The notes: generated by a model from the letters alone, not told the origin. A DNA stretch of 64,000 nt from Coriolopsis trogii (GCA_020543525.1 JAHYIO010000001.1:186001-250000); one strand, 5' to 3'; counted from the stretch's first letter, positions 23,666 through 36,823 are shown. Numbers and translations: made by a program.

Positions 23666-25290
23666 CTAGTCATGATCTTCCACCGTTTCCTGCATCCGGA
23701 CGTCTCCCTGGGGAGCAGGAAGCGAGGCGGCCAACGAGCCCAGCATACGGCGGGGGTCGAAGCGCACGGAACTCATCGAGGACAGGTCGCGTTGATGCTG
23801 ATTCCCTTGGGCGACAGATTGTAGGTCGAGGAGGAACCTCGACATCAATATTGAAGTCAATCTATGGAGGTTTGAGCTCAATTTCTAATGACATGAGGGA
23901 ACTGAGGCCTTACGGTCCGGTGAATAGGGAAACGAAACCTATCGCTTGTGCAGCATCATGTCCTCCGTCGTCCGTAGAGAGCGATAGCTGCTACACAGAA
24001 TTTCGTCAGTATCTCGTTCACTAAAAGTCATCGCCACATACCGATTTCCAAATAGAAGAGAGATGGAAAACATTCAAGAATACCAATGTCCTGCAATATA
24101 CCATTGAGCCCGAGTGCGGGTCTCGAGGAATTCGGATTGGTCACATGAAGTACATTACGCCTGCAGACGCGGGTGAGCACAGCCTACTGGTGACTACATG
24201 CTACCAATGCTCACCATCTCTGAAGAGTACTCGAGAGAGGGTGACCCCTCCGTGAAGCAAATATATGGACTGGCTTGTCTGGTAGGTCGCTCTCCATGTG
24301 ACGATGATCACGCATACGTCCGCGATGATCAATGCCCCTCGAGTAGTGACAAGTTCTGACGAATATTGAGTACCTGAGCATACCGAGCATTATCTCTCTC
24401 ACCTCTGCATTACTATCAGCCATGATATCCGACGGGGCGGACACGGTGAGTCAAGACTTACATTCGAGCTAAATTCAGAACCTCTTGAGATCCAGCAAGG
24501 CTAGCATCGACAACAAACGTGACGTTCTTCGCGGCATTCTGACCGATATGTCAGCGCCACGTATGGGCTACAGGATGCAGCTATCAGAACTCACATAGTA
24601 GGTAAAAGCCATGGGCAACACGGACAATGCGAAGACGGCCAAGCTGATGGGCCATCTTAGGATCCTGTCCTGACTTAGGGCGTATACACGAAGTGCTGCA
24701 AAAGCTATATGGTCTCGCCAGTGACTCGTGACAGCGAAGTGAAATCCGAACATACTCACCAGCCCAGGGTAAATACTGTAGTGACTCCATGACCAGTCCC
24801 AGATAACGGAGGTTGTCGTAGCCCGACCTGGTAGAGATCAGCAATTCATCAGGAGTGATTCGACGTCACTGTAGTATTACCCCTGAACGCATTGGATGGA
24901 TCAGTGTTCGAGTTCGTATTTGGTCTAGAGACATCTTACTAGATAGAGTGGTATGATGAGGGGGTTGAGAAGTGCATTGCAGACGAGCCCAAGATATCGG
25001 TTGCATAGGAAGATGAAGGTAGGAAGTTTGAATCGTTGCCTCCAGAAGAGGCGTATCTCCAGTTGTAGCGTGATTATATGCTCGAAAATGACGAGCGCTG
25101 GTGATGCAACGTCAGAGAGTAGTACCATATCGGCGAGAGCTCGGCGCAAGCTGTGACGTACCTGCGAAGCTGCAGACAATGGAGTAGAGTGTGCGACTGG
25201 AGTACAGGACAGCTATAGGGTGATAACAGGAAGACTTCGCCCGACTCACATACTGGCCGCTTGGTATACGGCAAGTTCTTCTGGTGACAT
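23666..25290 (-). CDS. DUF6533-type membrane protein, copy C
   Basis: Multi-span membrane protein of the DUF6533 family, function unknown. Pieces in order on the minus strand: probable first exon MSPEELAVYQAA (ATG at 25288-25290); the DUF6533 signature FEHIITLQLEIRLFWRQRF with FLCNRYLGLVCNALLNP (25.1-24.95 kb); YLGLVMESLQYLPWA ending at a GTGAGT donor; ALRVYALSQDRILRW plus a hydrophobic helix (24.7-24.6 kb); RGALIIADVCVIIVTWRATYQT (24.35-24.23 kb); and a last exon with SRFLLDLQSVAQGNQHQ, ending in an acidic tail at the stop (23666-23668). CpG content is like the rest of the window, in contrast to copies A and B. The first two exon joins and the 24.2-23.9 kb part are not fully settled. Confidence 0.72.
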
Positions 25291-27560
25291 AACTTCACGA
25301 ACCGGTGTGTCTACGCAATAGTCAGAGCGGGGTCAAAGGAATCATTCTGCCCCACACTCACGAAGTCCATGCGCTATATGTATACTCGAGTCGTGGTGTC
25401 CGGGTCCAAATAAGGACAAGTCCACAGCGGCGGCATAATACCGGATTCGGTCCGTCGCATGTTGATCGAGAGCGCCGCGATGCAATGCAGAGCCCGCCGC
25501 ACCGTAATGCAAAACTTCTGGCAGGCCTGCTTCAGCGCAACGATACCGAGAAGCCCAGAGATGATTAGGCCAATCGCCCCCAAATGCGGGCGGAGAATAG
25601 TCTACAAGTGCGCGGGTGGCGCGCTTCGTCCGAGAGCACCGACACAAACTCCAGAGATTCGGTCCAACGTACGGCATACACAGGGGTGAAGGGCGCGTAC
25701 ATACACAAACGATGAGATGCATTCGTCGCCGCTGTCAGAAGAACAGCACAATCTTATCAGTGTGAGGTTTCACTTGACTGTCGTGCGACCCTAGGCAGAC
25801 ATGGGTTGTCCGATGCAACCACTGCGCGCGGCTCGAGTCGGACTGTCCACGGTCGATGTTGTTCCAGTGATACAGCTTTTTCGTTCCGCGCCTGGTGCCA
25901 CTGTCAAATCTCCAACGTTAGATTCGACTCCTGGGTCTGATCGGTTGCAGCCAGACACATACCTATGGGCGTAAATCGTGGAGTGCTGCTGCGGAGAAGA
26001 CGAGGGGTGGGATCTTGTCCGAGGCCCATGGGCGATGGTTGTGGTAATGTATAGTATGGCGGCGGTAGCTATGAGAGAAGGCGGTTCAGGGAGGAGGATG
26101 AGACATGGACGCGGTCTATGGACGACCACTGGTATCAAGAGAGAATACAGGTCCATAATGAGCGTGTGGACTTTGCGCTAGCGCGGATGCAGGCATTGGC
26201 AACAGTACTGTGCAGCTAGCTCTTCAACATTATTTGCGTGCTCATTGAGATCAAAAACAATGACCAAGAGCCATGATAGAGCAATGATATAATTCCGCAA
26301 CTCACAAAGTAGGACCCGAGCGGGAGAATGCGCCATACAGTGCTCGCATGACATAGCCGTCCTCTTCGATCAGTGACAATCGCAGGTCGGCGGTCATGGT
26401 GGATGCATGATGTGGCCAAATGCCCCCGAAGTCGTTCTCCAAACAATTTCAGCACAGATAACACATCCGTTCGAGAAGAATGCAGTCACGGTGTACATAG
26501 GAGATGGAGTACTACCTGGATGCAACTTGGCGCCGGACCAGGTGATCAGGCGCGCGCCCGCGCCCAGTGGGATCGCACGTGACCGCACTCATGCAAGTCG
26601 CGACGACGAACCTCCGAATCGCCCTCCTCTCCTGCTCTCCACCTTCTGCATTGCACGCAGAAACAGCTTGTTGCGCTGCCCACACTCCGTGCATGTCGAC
26701 AAATTGTACGACGCGTCAATTCCACCCCCACGCTTGCGTCGACTATTTCCTACTCAGGCTGTGCTCCAGGTATCTTGTTCACATGCTACGATTCGCTTGA
26801 AGGTGAGAAGTACGTCAACAAGGAACATGCAGGAGCTGTCACGCTTGTACTATGCACGCGCCTTCTTGCGTCCGAATACTTAGAGCTGTGCCAAGGAGGC
26901 TCGATTCAGAGGTTTGCGCGGGCATAAAATGGTGGCGATTAGTAAGTGAGTTCCCGTAGACTCAGGAAATCTCGAGGATTGAATCAACTATATGCCGTGT
27001 CACTGCTTGCATACTGAAACATGCACACACGGAGCTCTGACTTCTTTGGCTTTCCTCCGCGTCATTCGTCTATTGGGAGGCATAGTCCAATTGCCCGTAT
27101 GCGCATTGGTGAGCAGGCTCGACGACCAATCCCTCATGACAAGATCCGACCTCTGCTATATAGGTTCAGGCCCTCGTCGGCCAACATGCACCGTGGCCGA
27201 ACAATTGTTCCCTCCCAAATCGTCCCGAGACATGTCTGTGACTCTTCACGACAGTATAGCAACACTGCGAGCGTTTTCAATGTCCGCTGACCGTTGTGAG
27301 GCGTTACATCCATCACGACATATTCTACCCCCGTACCATTGCTCCAAGGGAGCGTCAAGGGAGCCGAAGACTGCTGCCACTTTGCACCCCCAAAGTGCGC
27401 GCTTTGCGATGCGCAAGGCCACGAAGTCGGCTGTCACCCACTTTCCCGCCCCTCTACCATGAGAACCGTCCGGGAGTCGAGAGCCCATACCCTCAGCCCT
27501 GAGGCCAACGACCCCCACCTGCAACAATACCCTGTCGTAGGCATCAAAGCCCGGTAGGAT
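25291..27560. other. 2.3-kb stretch without a supported gene
   Basis: Short open pieces occur on the minus strand: a hydrophobic start MGAIGLIISGLLGIV near 25583, a piece reading PWASDKIPPLVF near 26.0 kb and MTADLRLSLIEEDG near 26.4 kb. They look like exons but could not be joined into one gene. They may be remains of another membrane-protein gene. The part from about 27.0 kb should hold the promoter of the NACHT-WD40 gene, including TATATAG at about 27156. Confidence 0.35.
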
Positions 27561-30500
27561 ATGTCCGCCGCCCAGAAGGACGCGATCCGGGCGAGCAGAC
27601 GGAAGAAGGTCGAGAAAGGAGTCGAAGCGCTTGTCCTGGTGCTCAAGGCGATGAAGAGCACCAGTGACGCTTTCTCATTCCCCATTGGACCCATTATCGA
27701 TGGGCTTCTGAAGCTCTGTGAGGTTTTCCAGGTAAGCCGCACCGCGATGCTTTTGTGCAACTCAGCTCACGGCGGATTTATACAGTCCATGTGTCACAAC
27801 GAGGATGCGATATTAGAGTTGAAAGGATATGTCGAGCGGCTCCACGAAACCTTATTTCCTCAGGATGGTCCGGATCGGCAGCCGGTCGTGTTGTCTGATG
27901 GACTCAGAAGGCGGCTTGATGCTCTGGAAAAGTATTTGCATTCAATCGTGTCAAGGTCGTTGTCGCTCACACCCACGCATTTAGGACGTTGCGCGAAGTA
28001 TCCGAGGAAGTAACCAAGATACCCTCGCAGTCGCTCCTGAAACGACTCACCAACGCATCCGACGCTGCAGATAAGATTCAGATATGTATCCGGACGTTGT
28101 CTTGGGCCCTGAAGAATTTCCTGGTGAGTTAAGTACTACGACTGGCATTTGCAGGTTGTAGAACAGCGGCATACAGGCGGGCTGCTCTGTAGACATCTAC
28201 TTGGGCGTTGAGGTATATTGATTCGCGTCGTCCCGAACAGGTGACCGCTCTAAGCGGCATTCACGGTTTCCACTGACAGGGGTTGCACGAAATCACTCGC
28301 CAAGGTTTTCGGGATGTCGGCGAGCAAATCCGTGACATTACACAGAAGGTGGACCAGGTGAGTTTAGTATCTCGTACTACCTAGAAGTGAATTCAAGCAT
28401 ACATTCAGTTAACTGTAACAAGTTACACCAGTGAGTTGTGGTCGTCCAGAGTGTTGTACAGGGTGACTGACATTTGATATGTCAGGCATTCTCGGTGGGC
28501 TGCCGTACGTGGTCGAAGCACGCTTCGACTACCACAACATCGGCCACTCGCTATGTGACCCAGATACTCGGCAGGAAGCTCTCTCTCGGGTCTATAGTTG
28601 GCTTATGCACACCGGCAACAACATTCAGGAGCTTGGAGCTGTGCGAAGCGAACATGCATCTGCGAGACCTCTGTTCTGGATCAACGGCGTTGCCGGAACC
28701 GGGAAGTCAACTCTGGCCAAAACGATTGCGCATTGGTGTCATGGCGGGGGGATTTTGGCCGCTACCTTCTTCTGCTCACGCGACAGCGGCCGCAGTAACG
28801 TCCAGTCTATAATCCCCACCATTGCCTACCAACTCGCTCTCTTATTCCAGCCGTTCATGGATTGTCTAGCGGCAGTGATGCACCTCAATCCCCATGTACA
28901 TGCAGTGTACGCTTGGCAGCAGCTGCAGAAACTCATCATCGATCCTTTGCGCGCGACCAGGGAGCGCATCACTTTTGACCAGTATGCCATCATCATTGAC
29001 GCTCTGGACGAGTGCAACGACGATTCGGCCGTCTCCGTCATTCTGCAGGCGCTGTCCATGCACGTTCTCGACCTCTATCCACTCAAGTTCATCATCACCA
29101 GCCGTCCTGACCCTCGCATCACAGCCGGCTTCAGCCTCGAGAACATTTCGCACAGCACCCTTACCCTGCACCTTGATGACCTCCCCGCGGAGCTCACGTC
29201 TCGTGACATAACGCGCTATCTCTGGAATCAGCTTCGTCGCGTTAGGGAACATTTCGAGCTACCTGAAACCTGGCCGAATCGCAACGATGTAGAGGCCCTG
29301 TCGGAAGTCTCCGGGCAACTCTTCATATTTGCTGCAACGGCTATCAAGTTCATAGCCGATGAGACTGTATGCGACCCGCCGCAACAGCTCTCGACCCTCG
29401 ACAGTTCCTTCACGCCTTACGCCTCATCGGCACGCGACTCGCCTCATTCACCATACATTCGCCTAGACGCTCTTTACCGACAAGTTCTCCAGTCGGCCTT
29501 CCCAGGTGCCATATCCTCACAGCTGACGAAGGTGCGGCTGCTCCTCGGGACCATCGTCCTCGCCCAGGAGAGTCTCTCCCTGCAGACCTATCGCGCGCTT
29601 CTGAATGATACCTCCGGAGCCATACGCATTTTGGTTCAGAAGTTGCACTCCATCGTCGTACGCCCCACTACTGAACTCGACACTCTCCGTTTCGTTCATC
29701 TTTCCTTTGCAGACTTCATCGTCGACTCATCCCGGTGCACGCTGCCTGAATTCCTTGTCCTTCCCGAGGTTCAACACTCTGTGCTCGCCAGGTGCTGTCT
29801 GAACCGCATGCTCGGCAATCTCAAATACAATCTCTGCGCCATCGAGGACGAGTCGCTGCTCAACAGCGAGATTCCGGACTTGAGGGAGCGCCTATCTAGA
29901 TGCATCCCTCCACACGTCCTGTACTCCTGCCGGTACTGGTCCTATCACTTATGTCGATGCGAGATTGACGAAGAGCTCTTCGAACTCGTGCTGACGTTCA
30001 GCAATGATTGCCTCCTACACTGGCTTTCAGCGCTGAGTCTCGCAGGAGCTGTCGATGTGGCGATTGAATCTCTCACATCTGCCCTGGAGGCAATCCAGGT
30101 ACGACGATGCCTCGCTAATCTGTCCCTACAGTACATTGAGAAAATCTTCTAGAGCCTTCCCTTTGAAGATTCCACCGCTGCTACCCTTTTGCACGAGTGC
30201 TCTCAAGTCGTGCGAGCCTTCCTACCCGCCATCGTCGCGTCCTGGTCGGAGGTCTATCGTTGCACACTCTCGTTCTTGCCAGAGACAAGCGCACTCCGTC
30301 TTCAGTACCTACCGCAACATGCTCTGGTGAAGACGAAGTTGAAAATGCTACGTAGCCTCGGGAAGCAATGGGACCTCAACACGTTGACCATGGACACCCG
30401 GGCAGAACGCGTCCCTGCCGTCTGCTTTTCTCCGCACGGCCGCTGGGTCGTTTCTGCCGATGAACGAGGCGGCGTCACCATATGGGGCTCGCAGAGCGGC

Positions 30501-32546
30501 GTACAGGTGCGGGCCCTCGAAGAGCCCAAGATCCATTGGGAGTACGTGATAATGTCTCCAGATAATGAACGGATCCTTGCCGCTGGAAGATTCGGCGCCG
30601 CTGTCTCCAACGTAGGATCTGAGGGAGCCTTCGTCCTGCAGGAGTGGGACGCTGCTACAGGTTCTTGCGTAACATCGTGGACGACGACATACCAGCAGCG
30701 GCCGATCGTGTACTCTCCAGACGGCAAGTACCGTGCGGCGACGTGGCAAGACGGCACTATCGCGCTATGGGATGCTACCGCGTCTGCTACCCAAAACGCG
30801 CCACCACTTGCGTCCCTTCGTCAGACGGAGACCTCTACCTTCCCGTCAGGGGTCGCGTTCAGTCGTGACGGGACTCTGTTGTTGTCAGTCTCCCCAGGAT
30901 TTGCGGTTCTGAGCGTATGGGATGTCCAAAGCCGGACACTCCAGCGGTCTATCGGCGGTCAATATCACAAGCATTCTGTCGGTATCTCTCACAACGACGA
31001 ACTCATCGCATGCGGTTGCGAGGACGCTACTACGACGGTGGAGATCCTGAATCGTAGGACCATGACGTGTGTTCGCACGCTCACGAACCGCGGTCTCTGG
31101 GAGAACACCGCCATCCTATCGTTGGACTTCTCCCCCGATGATTCACTTCTGGTTGCCATCTCTCGCCACGCCGATGTGTCCCTGTACAATGTCGACTCCG
31201 GGGCGCTTCTATCGTACATCTTGTCGCGCCAGACGCTCCCTGCTTCCATCCAAGCCATCCACTTCTCCCCTCACGACTTTCGCTACGTCGCCACTGGAAA
31301 CGACCAGTACATCCGCGTCCGGGACGTGGCACTCCAGCGCCCCGAATCGCGCGGGGTCTGGAAGCTCGCGAGTTCTGTGCGGTCCGTGTGGTCCCGTCTA
31401 CAAGACACTGTCCTACCCGGTCCGCGTACCCAGCAACTCGACGAGCTTGAAAGTCTAGCAGCCAATGTCTTTGCGTTCTCGCCCGACGGATCCTTCCTAG
31501 CGACGACTCGGATAGGAAACGTCCTCCGCCTGTGGGACGTCGCGGCGGGGACGGAGGTCGAGATATCGGACCGGACGACCTCGACAGCGCAGAAGTGGAT
31601 ATGGTGGTCCCCGAGCGGCCGGTGGCTAGCCATGGGTTTCTCGCCTCGCATCAGTCCCGCTAACCCGAGGGGCGTAGGGGGCATGATGTTCTGGAATGCG
31701 CGAGCGCGGGTGTGGCGAGGCCCCTTCTTCAGCGAGTCGGACGAAACGTACACCTCGGGGAGCTTTCTCTACGAATACGAGGGGAGCAACGAGAAGGAGC
31801 TCGTCGTCCTTGCGCGGGACATATACTCGAAGCGTAGCCGTCTTGTGACTGTGCGGCCGAAAGGGAAGACACTCAAGACTCTCCAAGTCGTGTGTGAAGA
31901 CGTCGGAGGTGGTCCAGAAGCAGAGGACGCCATGTTCGTGTTGTCCACTGATAGGAGTCGGGCCGTCGTCGTCGCGCGCGTGTCTCCAGGGAGGGACTAC
32001 CTCGCTCTCCTCCAGGTACCTTCCGGACGGATCCTCCAACAATCCTTCTGGGGAGAAACGGACCCAGAGTCGCATGGCAACATCACTGCTCTGACGCTCT
32101 CACCGGATACTGCAAATGCGCTCTTGGGTACGTCCCGAGGGAAGGTCCTCGTGTGGAACATTGTCGATGGGAACCGGGACAACCGCACACCTCCCACTGT
32201 ACTCGACACGGCTGAGCACAATCCGGTCGACCACATCTGGTGCTCTCCGACCGGACAGGGTTTTGTCACGGAGACAGGGCTGACACCACTCGTCGCTGCA
32301 TCAGAGCGAGCTTCCCCCGGCTCTGGAAATCCCTCTACAGCATACTACCTATCAGATGGGTGGTTATGGCAGGTCGCCAGGGACGGTTGTCGGCGTGTCG
32401 GCTGGATACCTCCTGACTTTCGACATACACGGAGTGGCGCAGGTCGGAGAGGCATGATGACCATTGGACATGGTGACGTGATCGCTTTGATGAGAGAGGA
32501 CGGAGAGGTACTAGTCGTCCGCGCGAAGCTCCAAGTCCCTACATAG
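27561..32546 (+). CDS. NACHT-WD40 STAND receptor (NLR-like)
   Basis: Cytoplasmic signal-transducing NTPase of the fungal NLR type, a class linked to non-self recognition and programmed cell death. Eight exons join in phase: 27561-27731, 27786-27931, 27985-28123, 28177-28212, 28280-28357, 28409-28430, 28486-30098, 30153-32546, giving 1532 residues. Residues 1-190 form an alpha-helical N-terminal effector-like domain. The NACHT domain follows, with Walker A GVAGTGKST (about 265-273), Walker B YAIIIDALDE (about 364-373) and the sensor-like FIITSRPDP. From about 800 to the end lie about ten WD40-like blades (for instance FSPDGSFLATT, LRLWD, GKVLVWN), rather diverged from each other. No frameshift or stop breaks it. 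The trigger it senses cannot be told from sequence. The two smallest exons (36 and 22 bases) are the least certain parts. Confidence 0.92.
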
Positions 32547-33382
32547 CGCGGCCTGGCCTTGTTCAAAGCTTGGTCTTCCTGCCTGATGGCATCAAGGGAG
32601 TGTCAGACTGCAGCATACATTAGTAGTCCGGCGCGTGCCCCCGCGATCACGATACCGAGCAGTCACGGCCCGCGAGCATCTTCTGCTGCCGTCGACTCTT
32701 TCCAAGCAGTGAACAGACTGCATGTAAATCAAAACTCTATCGGCGTAAATGGAGGCAGCCTGCACGGGCGACATCGTCGCTAGCATAAGTGGACGACGTA
32801 GCACCCAGCTGTGCAGACTGGAATCAGATCTTCCACCGCGTATGCGACCACTACGGTTATACTCGATCCTCAGAGGACTTCCAGTTGCAATTGGAGATAT
32901 GCAGGGGATTGCATCCTCCAGCAGATGGAGGACTCTCCCGAAGATCGTGGCTGTCCACTCACTGACAGATCTCGTTGTGGACTGGACCCGGACCCTATTT
33001 GCATCTCATATTGTCAAGTTGCCAATACAACTTTCAAGTGCAGGTACGATAGAGGTTCAGCATAGCCCGCCAGTGAAGATAATGAGCGTACAGTTCAAAC
33101 ACTGCGCGCTTCCAATAGGCGCCTCAACGTAGCAAGCTGGGGCTTCCGGACATCAGCGTGCTCGGTAGCAAGCAGCTGAGCTGCATGGGTGGACGCTCTT
33201 CACAAGGGCCTCCGTTTACTTGGTGTTGCGTGTGAAGTGCGAACAGGTTGCAAAGCCATGGGAACTGATATAGTAGTCCATTTCCAAAACCGGTACAAAC
33301 TTGAAAACTGAGACTAACGTACATACAAGTAGTCCTTGCGTACGAAACACGTTCGAAGTCCATACATCGTGCAACGGCTTGT
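32547..33382. other. Convergent intergenic stretch
   Basis: Lies between the 3' ends of the NACHT-WD40 gene (plus) and the fasciclin gene (minus). No gene-like frame or clear repeat is seen. Confidence 0.45.
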
Positions 33383-34931
33383 TTATGCGATGACTAACGC
33401 GCCTCCAAGCATGCCGGTCACGAACGCGACCGAGAGTGATGCGAGGACCTGTAAGTCGACAACTGACTCCAACGCCTTGTGGGCAGAGTTGCTGCCACCG
33501 CTGCCGGTGGCTGCAGCACCGGTCACAGTCCCCGTCAATGACTGAGTGGCTGACAACCCGATCGGGGCCGTCGCAGGCTGCGTCTGGGTCGCCGCCGAAC
33601 TCGCAGACGACGCACTACAGGACACACAGCATCAGCACACGCCACGTCCCCAAATCGATGATCCGCATTGTCACTCACGCAGAACTGGCGGCAGACGTGT
33701 CGCTCTCGGTGTTGACGAGCACGCGGTCGATGACGTGGATGACGCCGTTGGGGAGGAGAATGTCGGGCTGCACGATGAGCGCCGTCACGTTTCCTGACGT
33801 CACGTAGCGGCCGGTCGCGTTCAGGGAGAAGCTGAGGGGCTCGCCCGCGGCCGAGGTGTAGTTCTGGCTCGTGAGGAGCGGCGAGTAGACGGTGGTGCCG
33901 TTGATGAGCTGCACGTTGGGCGGGCGTTGAACGATGATGACCCGTCAATGAGGAGAGGAGTGTGACGTCAGCGGCTGCGGTCGGGCAGAGGGTGCGGTAA
34001 ATGTGGGGACTTACGTGGTTCTGGAACAGCGCGGTGATTGCGGTCTGGTTCTGTGTGAGGCTCGCGAGGCTCGCGGCGACCGCCTCAATGGCGGTGTTGT
34101 TGGGAGAGAAGAAGGTGAAGCCGCGCAGGCCGGTGTTTAGGACGTCGAAAAACGACGTAGAGGTTGTCTGGTTCGTGCTCGAGTTGTAGTAGGGAATTGA
34201 CACGGCCTGGAGTGCTGTTTGCGCGTCCGCGAGCGACGCGTTGTTGGTGGGCACGGTGCGAGCGAAAGACGCCGGGATGTCAAGGACGTGGTCCACCGTG
34301 TGGATGGTCACATTCCCGAATGTCGTCGTGTTCGTTACGATAGAGTCATTTCTGGAGATGAAGGAATAGCCGGTTTACTACTGAGTTTGTCGGAGTGGGA
34401 AAGAATCGCTCACAGTTGGTTCAGAACATGCACCTTGCCGTCTCCGCGAGTCGCCCACGCTACAACCTGGTGCTGCCCGGATCCCTCGAGCTGGACGAAG
34501 CGCGGGTCGCTCAACAGGCTACTACCGAGAGTGACGTTGGGGTATGTCGTCGCGACGCCGGAGAAATTTCCAGATACAATGTGGTACGCGAAGACGTCGG
34601 TCAGAAGGTTGTCGTCAGATGTGATGTTGGAGGGGACGAGGTTCACTGTCGCAATAGAATGATCAATGACGGTGCTGAGCCGAGCGAGGGCGTGGTGCTA
34701 CTCACGTGCGGTGTTGTTCGGGGCGAAAAGCACATAGGGGGCGCCGCTCGTCAATTGGGCCAGGACCGACGGTCCCGCTACCGATGAGTTGACTCGAGTA
34801 ATGAGGGTAGCGAGGCGGTCGTGGCCTGTGCTGTTGAGAGTTTGGACGAGCCCCGACAAGACAGCTTGGTTCTGGGAGAAGACAGCAGGGAAGGAGGAGA
34901 GAAGAAGCAAAGAGGCGGAGGCGCGACGCAT
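33383..34931 (-). CDS. GPI-anchored protein with two fasciclin (FAS1) domains
   Basis: Secreted cell-surface protein, probably in adhesion or cell-wall organisation. Five exons join in phase: 34931-34706, 34645-34414, 34351-34015, 33908-33679, 33614-33383, giving 418 residues. A signal peptide opens it (MRRASASLLLLSSFPAVFSQ). FAS1 domain 1 shows YVLFAPNNTA, DVFAYHIVSG and VHVLNQL with the H2-type ending VTIHTVDHVLDIP. FAS1 domain 2 shows FTFFSPNNTA, INGTTVYSPLL and the terminal box GVIHVIDRVLV. Many NxS/T sites are present. The tail is Ser/Thr/Ala-rich, then a small-residue patch (GSGGSNSA) and a hydrophobic C-terminus, a typical GPI-attachment signal. I chose the ATG at 34929-34931 because it starts the signal peptide; an in-frame ATG 18 codons upstream is less likely. 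Confidence 0.92.
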
Positions 34932-36823
34932 CGTGGCTGTCGTCAAGTCGTCGAGGTCGTAAGGTCGTGGGGAGAGAAATCGCACGCAAGCAACGAAGAG
35001 AGGAGAGGGATGGGAAGCCTGGCAGACTTTATACGTCGCGAGCGTTCGTCATGTAGAAGGACGAGCTGTGCATCGAAAACTCAAGAAGAATGATGGAGGA
35101 GCGAGCCATGACATGACTGGCTGGACCCCGCTGCTTGAGGTCTGAGAAGGATGTTTGTCCACTTCATTGGTCCGGAACGAAACTCATGCCGCCGTGCCTT
35201 GCGGACCGCGTGCGGAAACTGATGACGTCAGGTCGTCAGGCTCAGGGGGAAATGTGAGCACACACCTCCAGGCCAACACGAATACGTACCGTCGTACTAC
35301 AGCTTTCGCTTCGGCTACTGACCGCTCGGGCGGAATGGAAGGAAACGGTGCAGACGGGTATACCATCGTGCTTGGCAAACAGACGTTTTGGAAAACCTTG
35401 AAACGTTGCCAGTCTTCGTATGACACTTTACAGAACCTAGAGACACGTGCAGTGGCTCGCTGGCTGTAACGAGGTAGGAGGCGCTGCCAACCACCATAGG
35501 CCGACGGGATTGCGCCAATGCCCTGTCATTTCAGCATGCGTTCTTCCAACGCATGACGTCGCAAAGTCGTAACGACGCAAGCTGCCCTGTTAGTCGATGG
35601 AGTGAACTGAGTTGCAAATCTCACGGCGTGCCTGCTCCGCCGTGCGCTCCTTGGGCGAGGTGTCCTCTGGCCCGGCCCCGGCTGAGAAGTAGTAGATGCA
35701 TGCCGTTGTGTAGCCGCGGTGCACGAGTTGTACATTGGGCAGGAAGATGCAATCTGTTCATTGCTATGTGAGACAGACCGTAAACCCATCCGATGCCCAA
35801 ACACGGTCTTCCGTCCTAATAGTGATCAAGTTTCGGATGAGCATACATTGGCGCGTTCTCGATGATGGGTACGATCGCGATCCCCTCCTTACCTGATCAT
35901 CGTGAAAGACTCGACCCGCATGGGCAGAGTACAAGCCAAGCAGTGCTTGGCTTGTACTCCTTGGCTTTTACTCTGACAGTGCTTGGCAAGCACTTACCTT
36001 GCTGGTAAGTATTTCCGATGTATGGTGAAGGAGGATGAGGAGGAAGATGGGTCACTCCCAGCGCACCTCTGCCTGGGCCACTAACCCTAACCCTTTGTCA
36101 CAATTCTAGTCATCAGGCTTGCGTAATCATCGAGTAGGGCGCTTGCACGGGAAATGGATGTTAGAAGTTGCTCCTGAAGTTGTTTCACGCTTCCTCACTG
36201 TCAGTCGAGATGCTGTATGGCTTCATCATCTGCAACTCCTCGGTTTGTCTTTTCCTCTCGCAAAGTGTACCTCTTATGCTTTCAAGATCGCAATATCAGA
36301 CTCCTGTTGGCTGGAGCAGCGTACCGACTCAGGGATTGGCAACGTCGGTAATGCGAGGCTTCATCTTCTCCAGCGGGCAAGCGAGTATACACTATACATG
36401 GCTGAGCATTAGTACGCTGTAGCCATGTCTGACTTCAAATGCAGGTCCAGGTCGAGATACAAACCTCGGATCGTTTTTGCGCAAAGACTCCGTCACCAAC
36501 TTGAATTTGATGAGCTTGAATGTCAGCCTTTTCTGCAACGCTGCCAAGGCCTTCTCGCGGTTGGACGCCCTCATGTGTAGACGAGTACTAGGGCACGCGT
36601 GATAGGCTTGTTGCCAATGGGCAAAGGTAAGTAAGTAGTACTGCTCCCGAAACTCACCTCCATTGGACTCTGTTCTCACGGTCATCCGAGGGTAAACGTC
36701 CCTGCCGCTGAGTACTACATCTCACTGTTCGACTTGAAATGTCCGACCCATACTCCCGCATCTCGTCAGTGCAGTCCTTGCCCTGGCACGGAGCCGCTCT
36801 CTGAGTCAGCCGTCGATACTACC
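34932..36823. other. 1.9-kb intergenic stretch with hairpins
   Basis: Holds the fasciclin promoter at its left end. No supported gene. A row of three perfect inverted repeats lies at 35927-36010 and a short telomere-like run (TAACCCTAACCC) at about 36081-36092. Confidence 0.45.
35927..36010. repeat. Row of three perfect inverted repeats with CCAAG core
   Basis: First, 16-base arms 35927-35942 and 35944-35959 around a single G (arm begins GAGTACAAGCC). Second, AGTGCTTG-G-CAAGCACT at 35978-35994. Third, ACTTACC (35992-35998) with GGTAAGT (36004-36010). The first two share the CTTGG/CCAAG core seen near 20.17 and 21.65 kb. A foldback element, or a strong cruciform/terminator-like structure, is possible. 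Confidence 0.7.
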
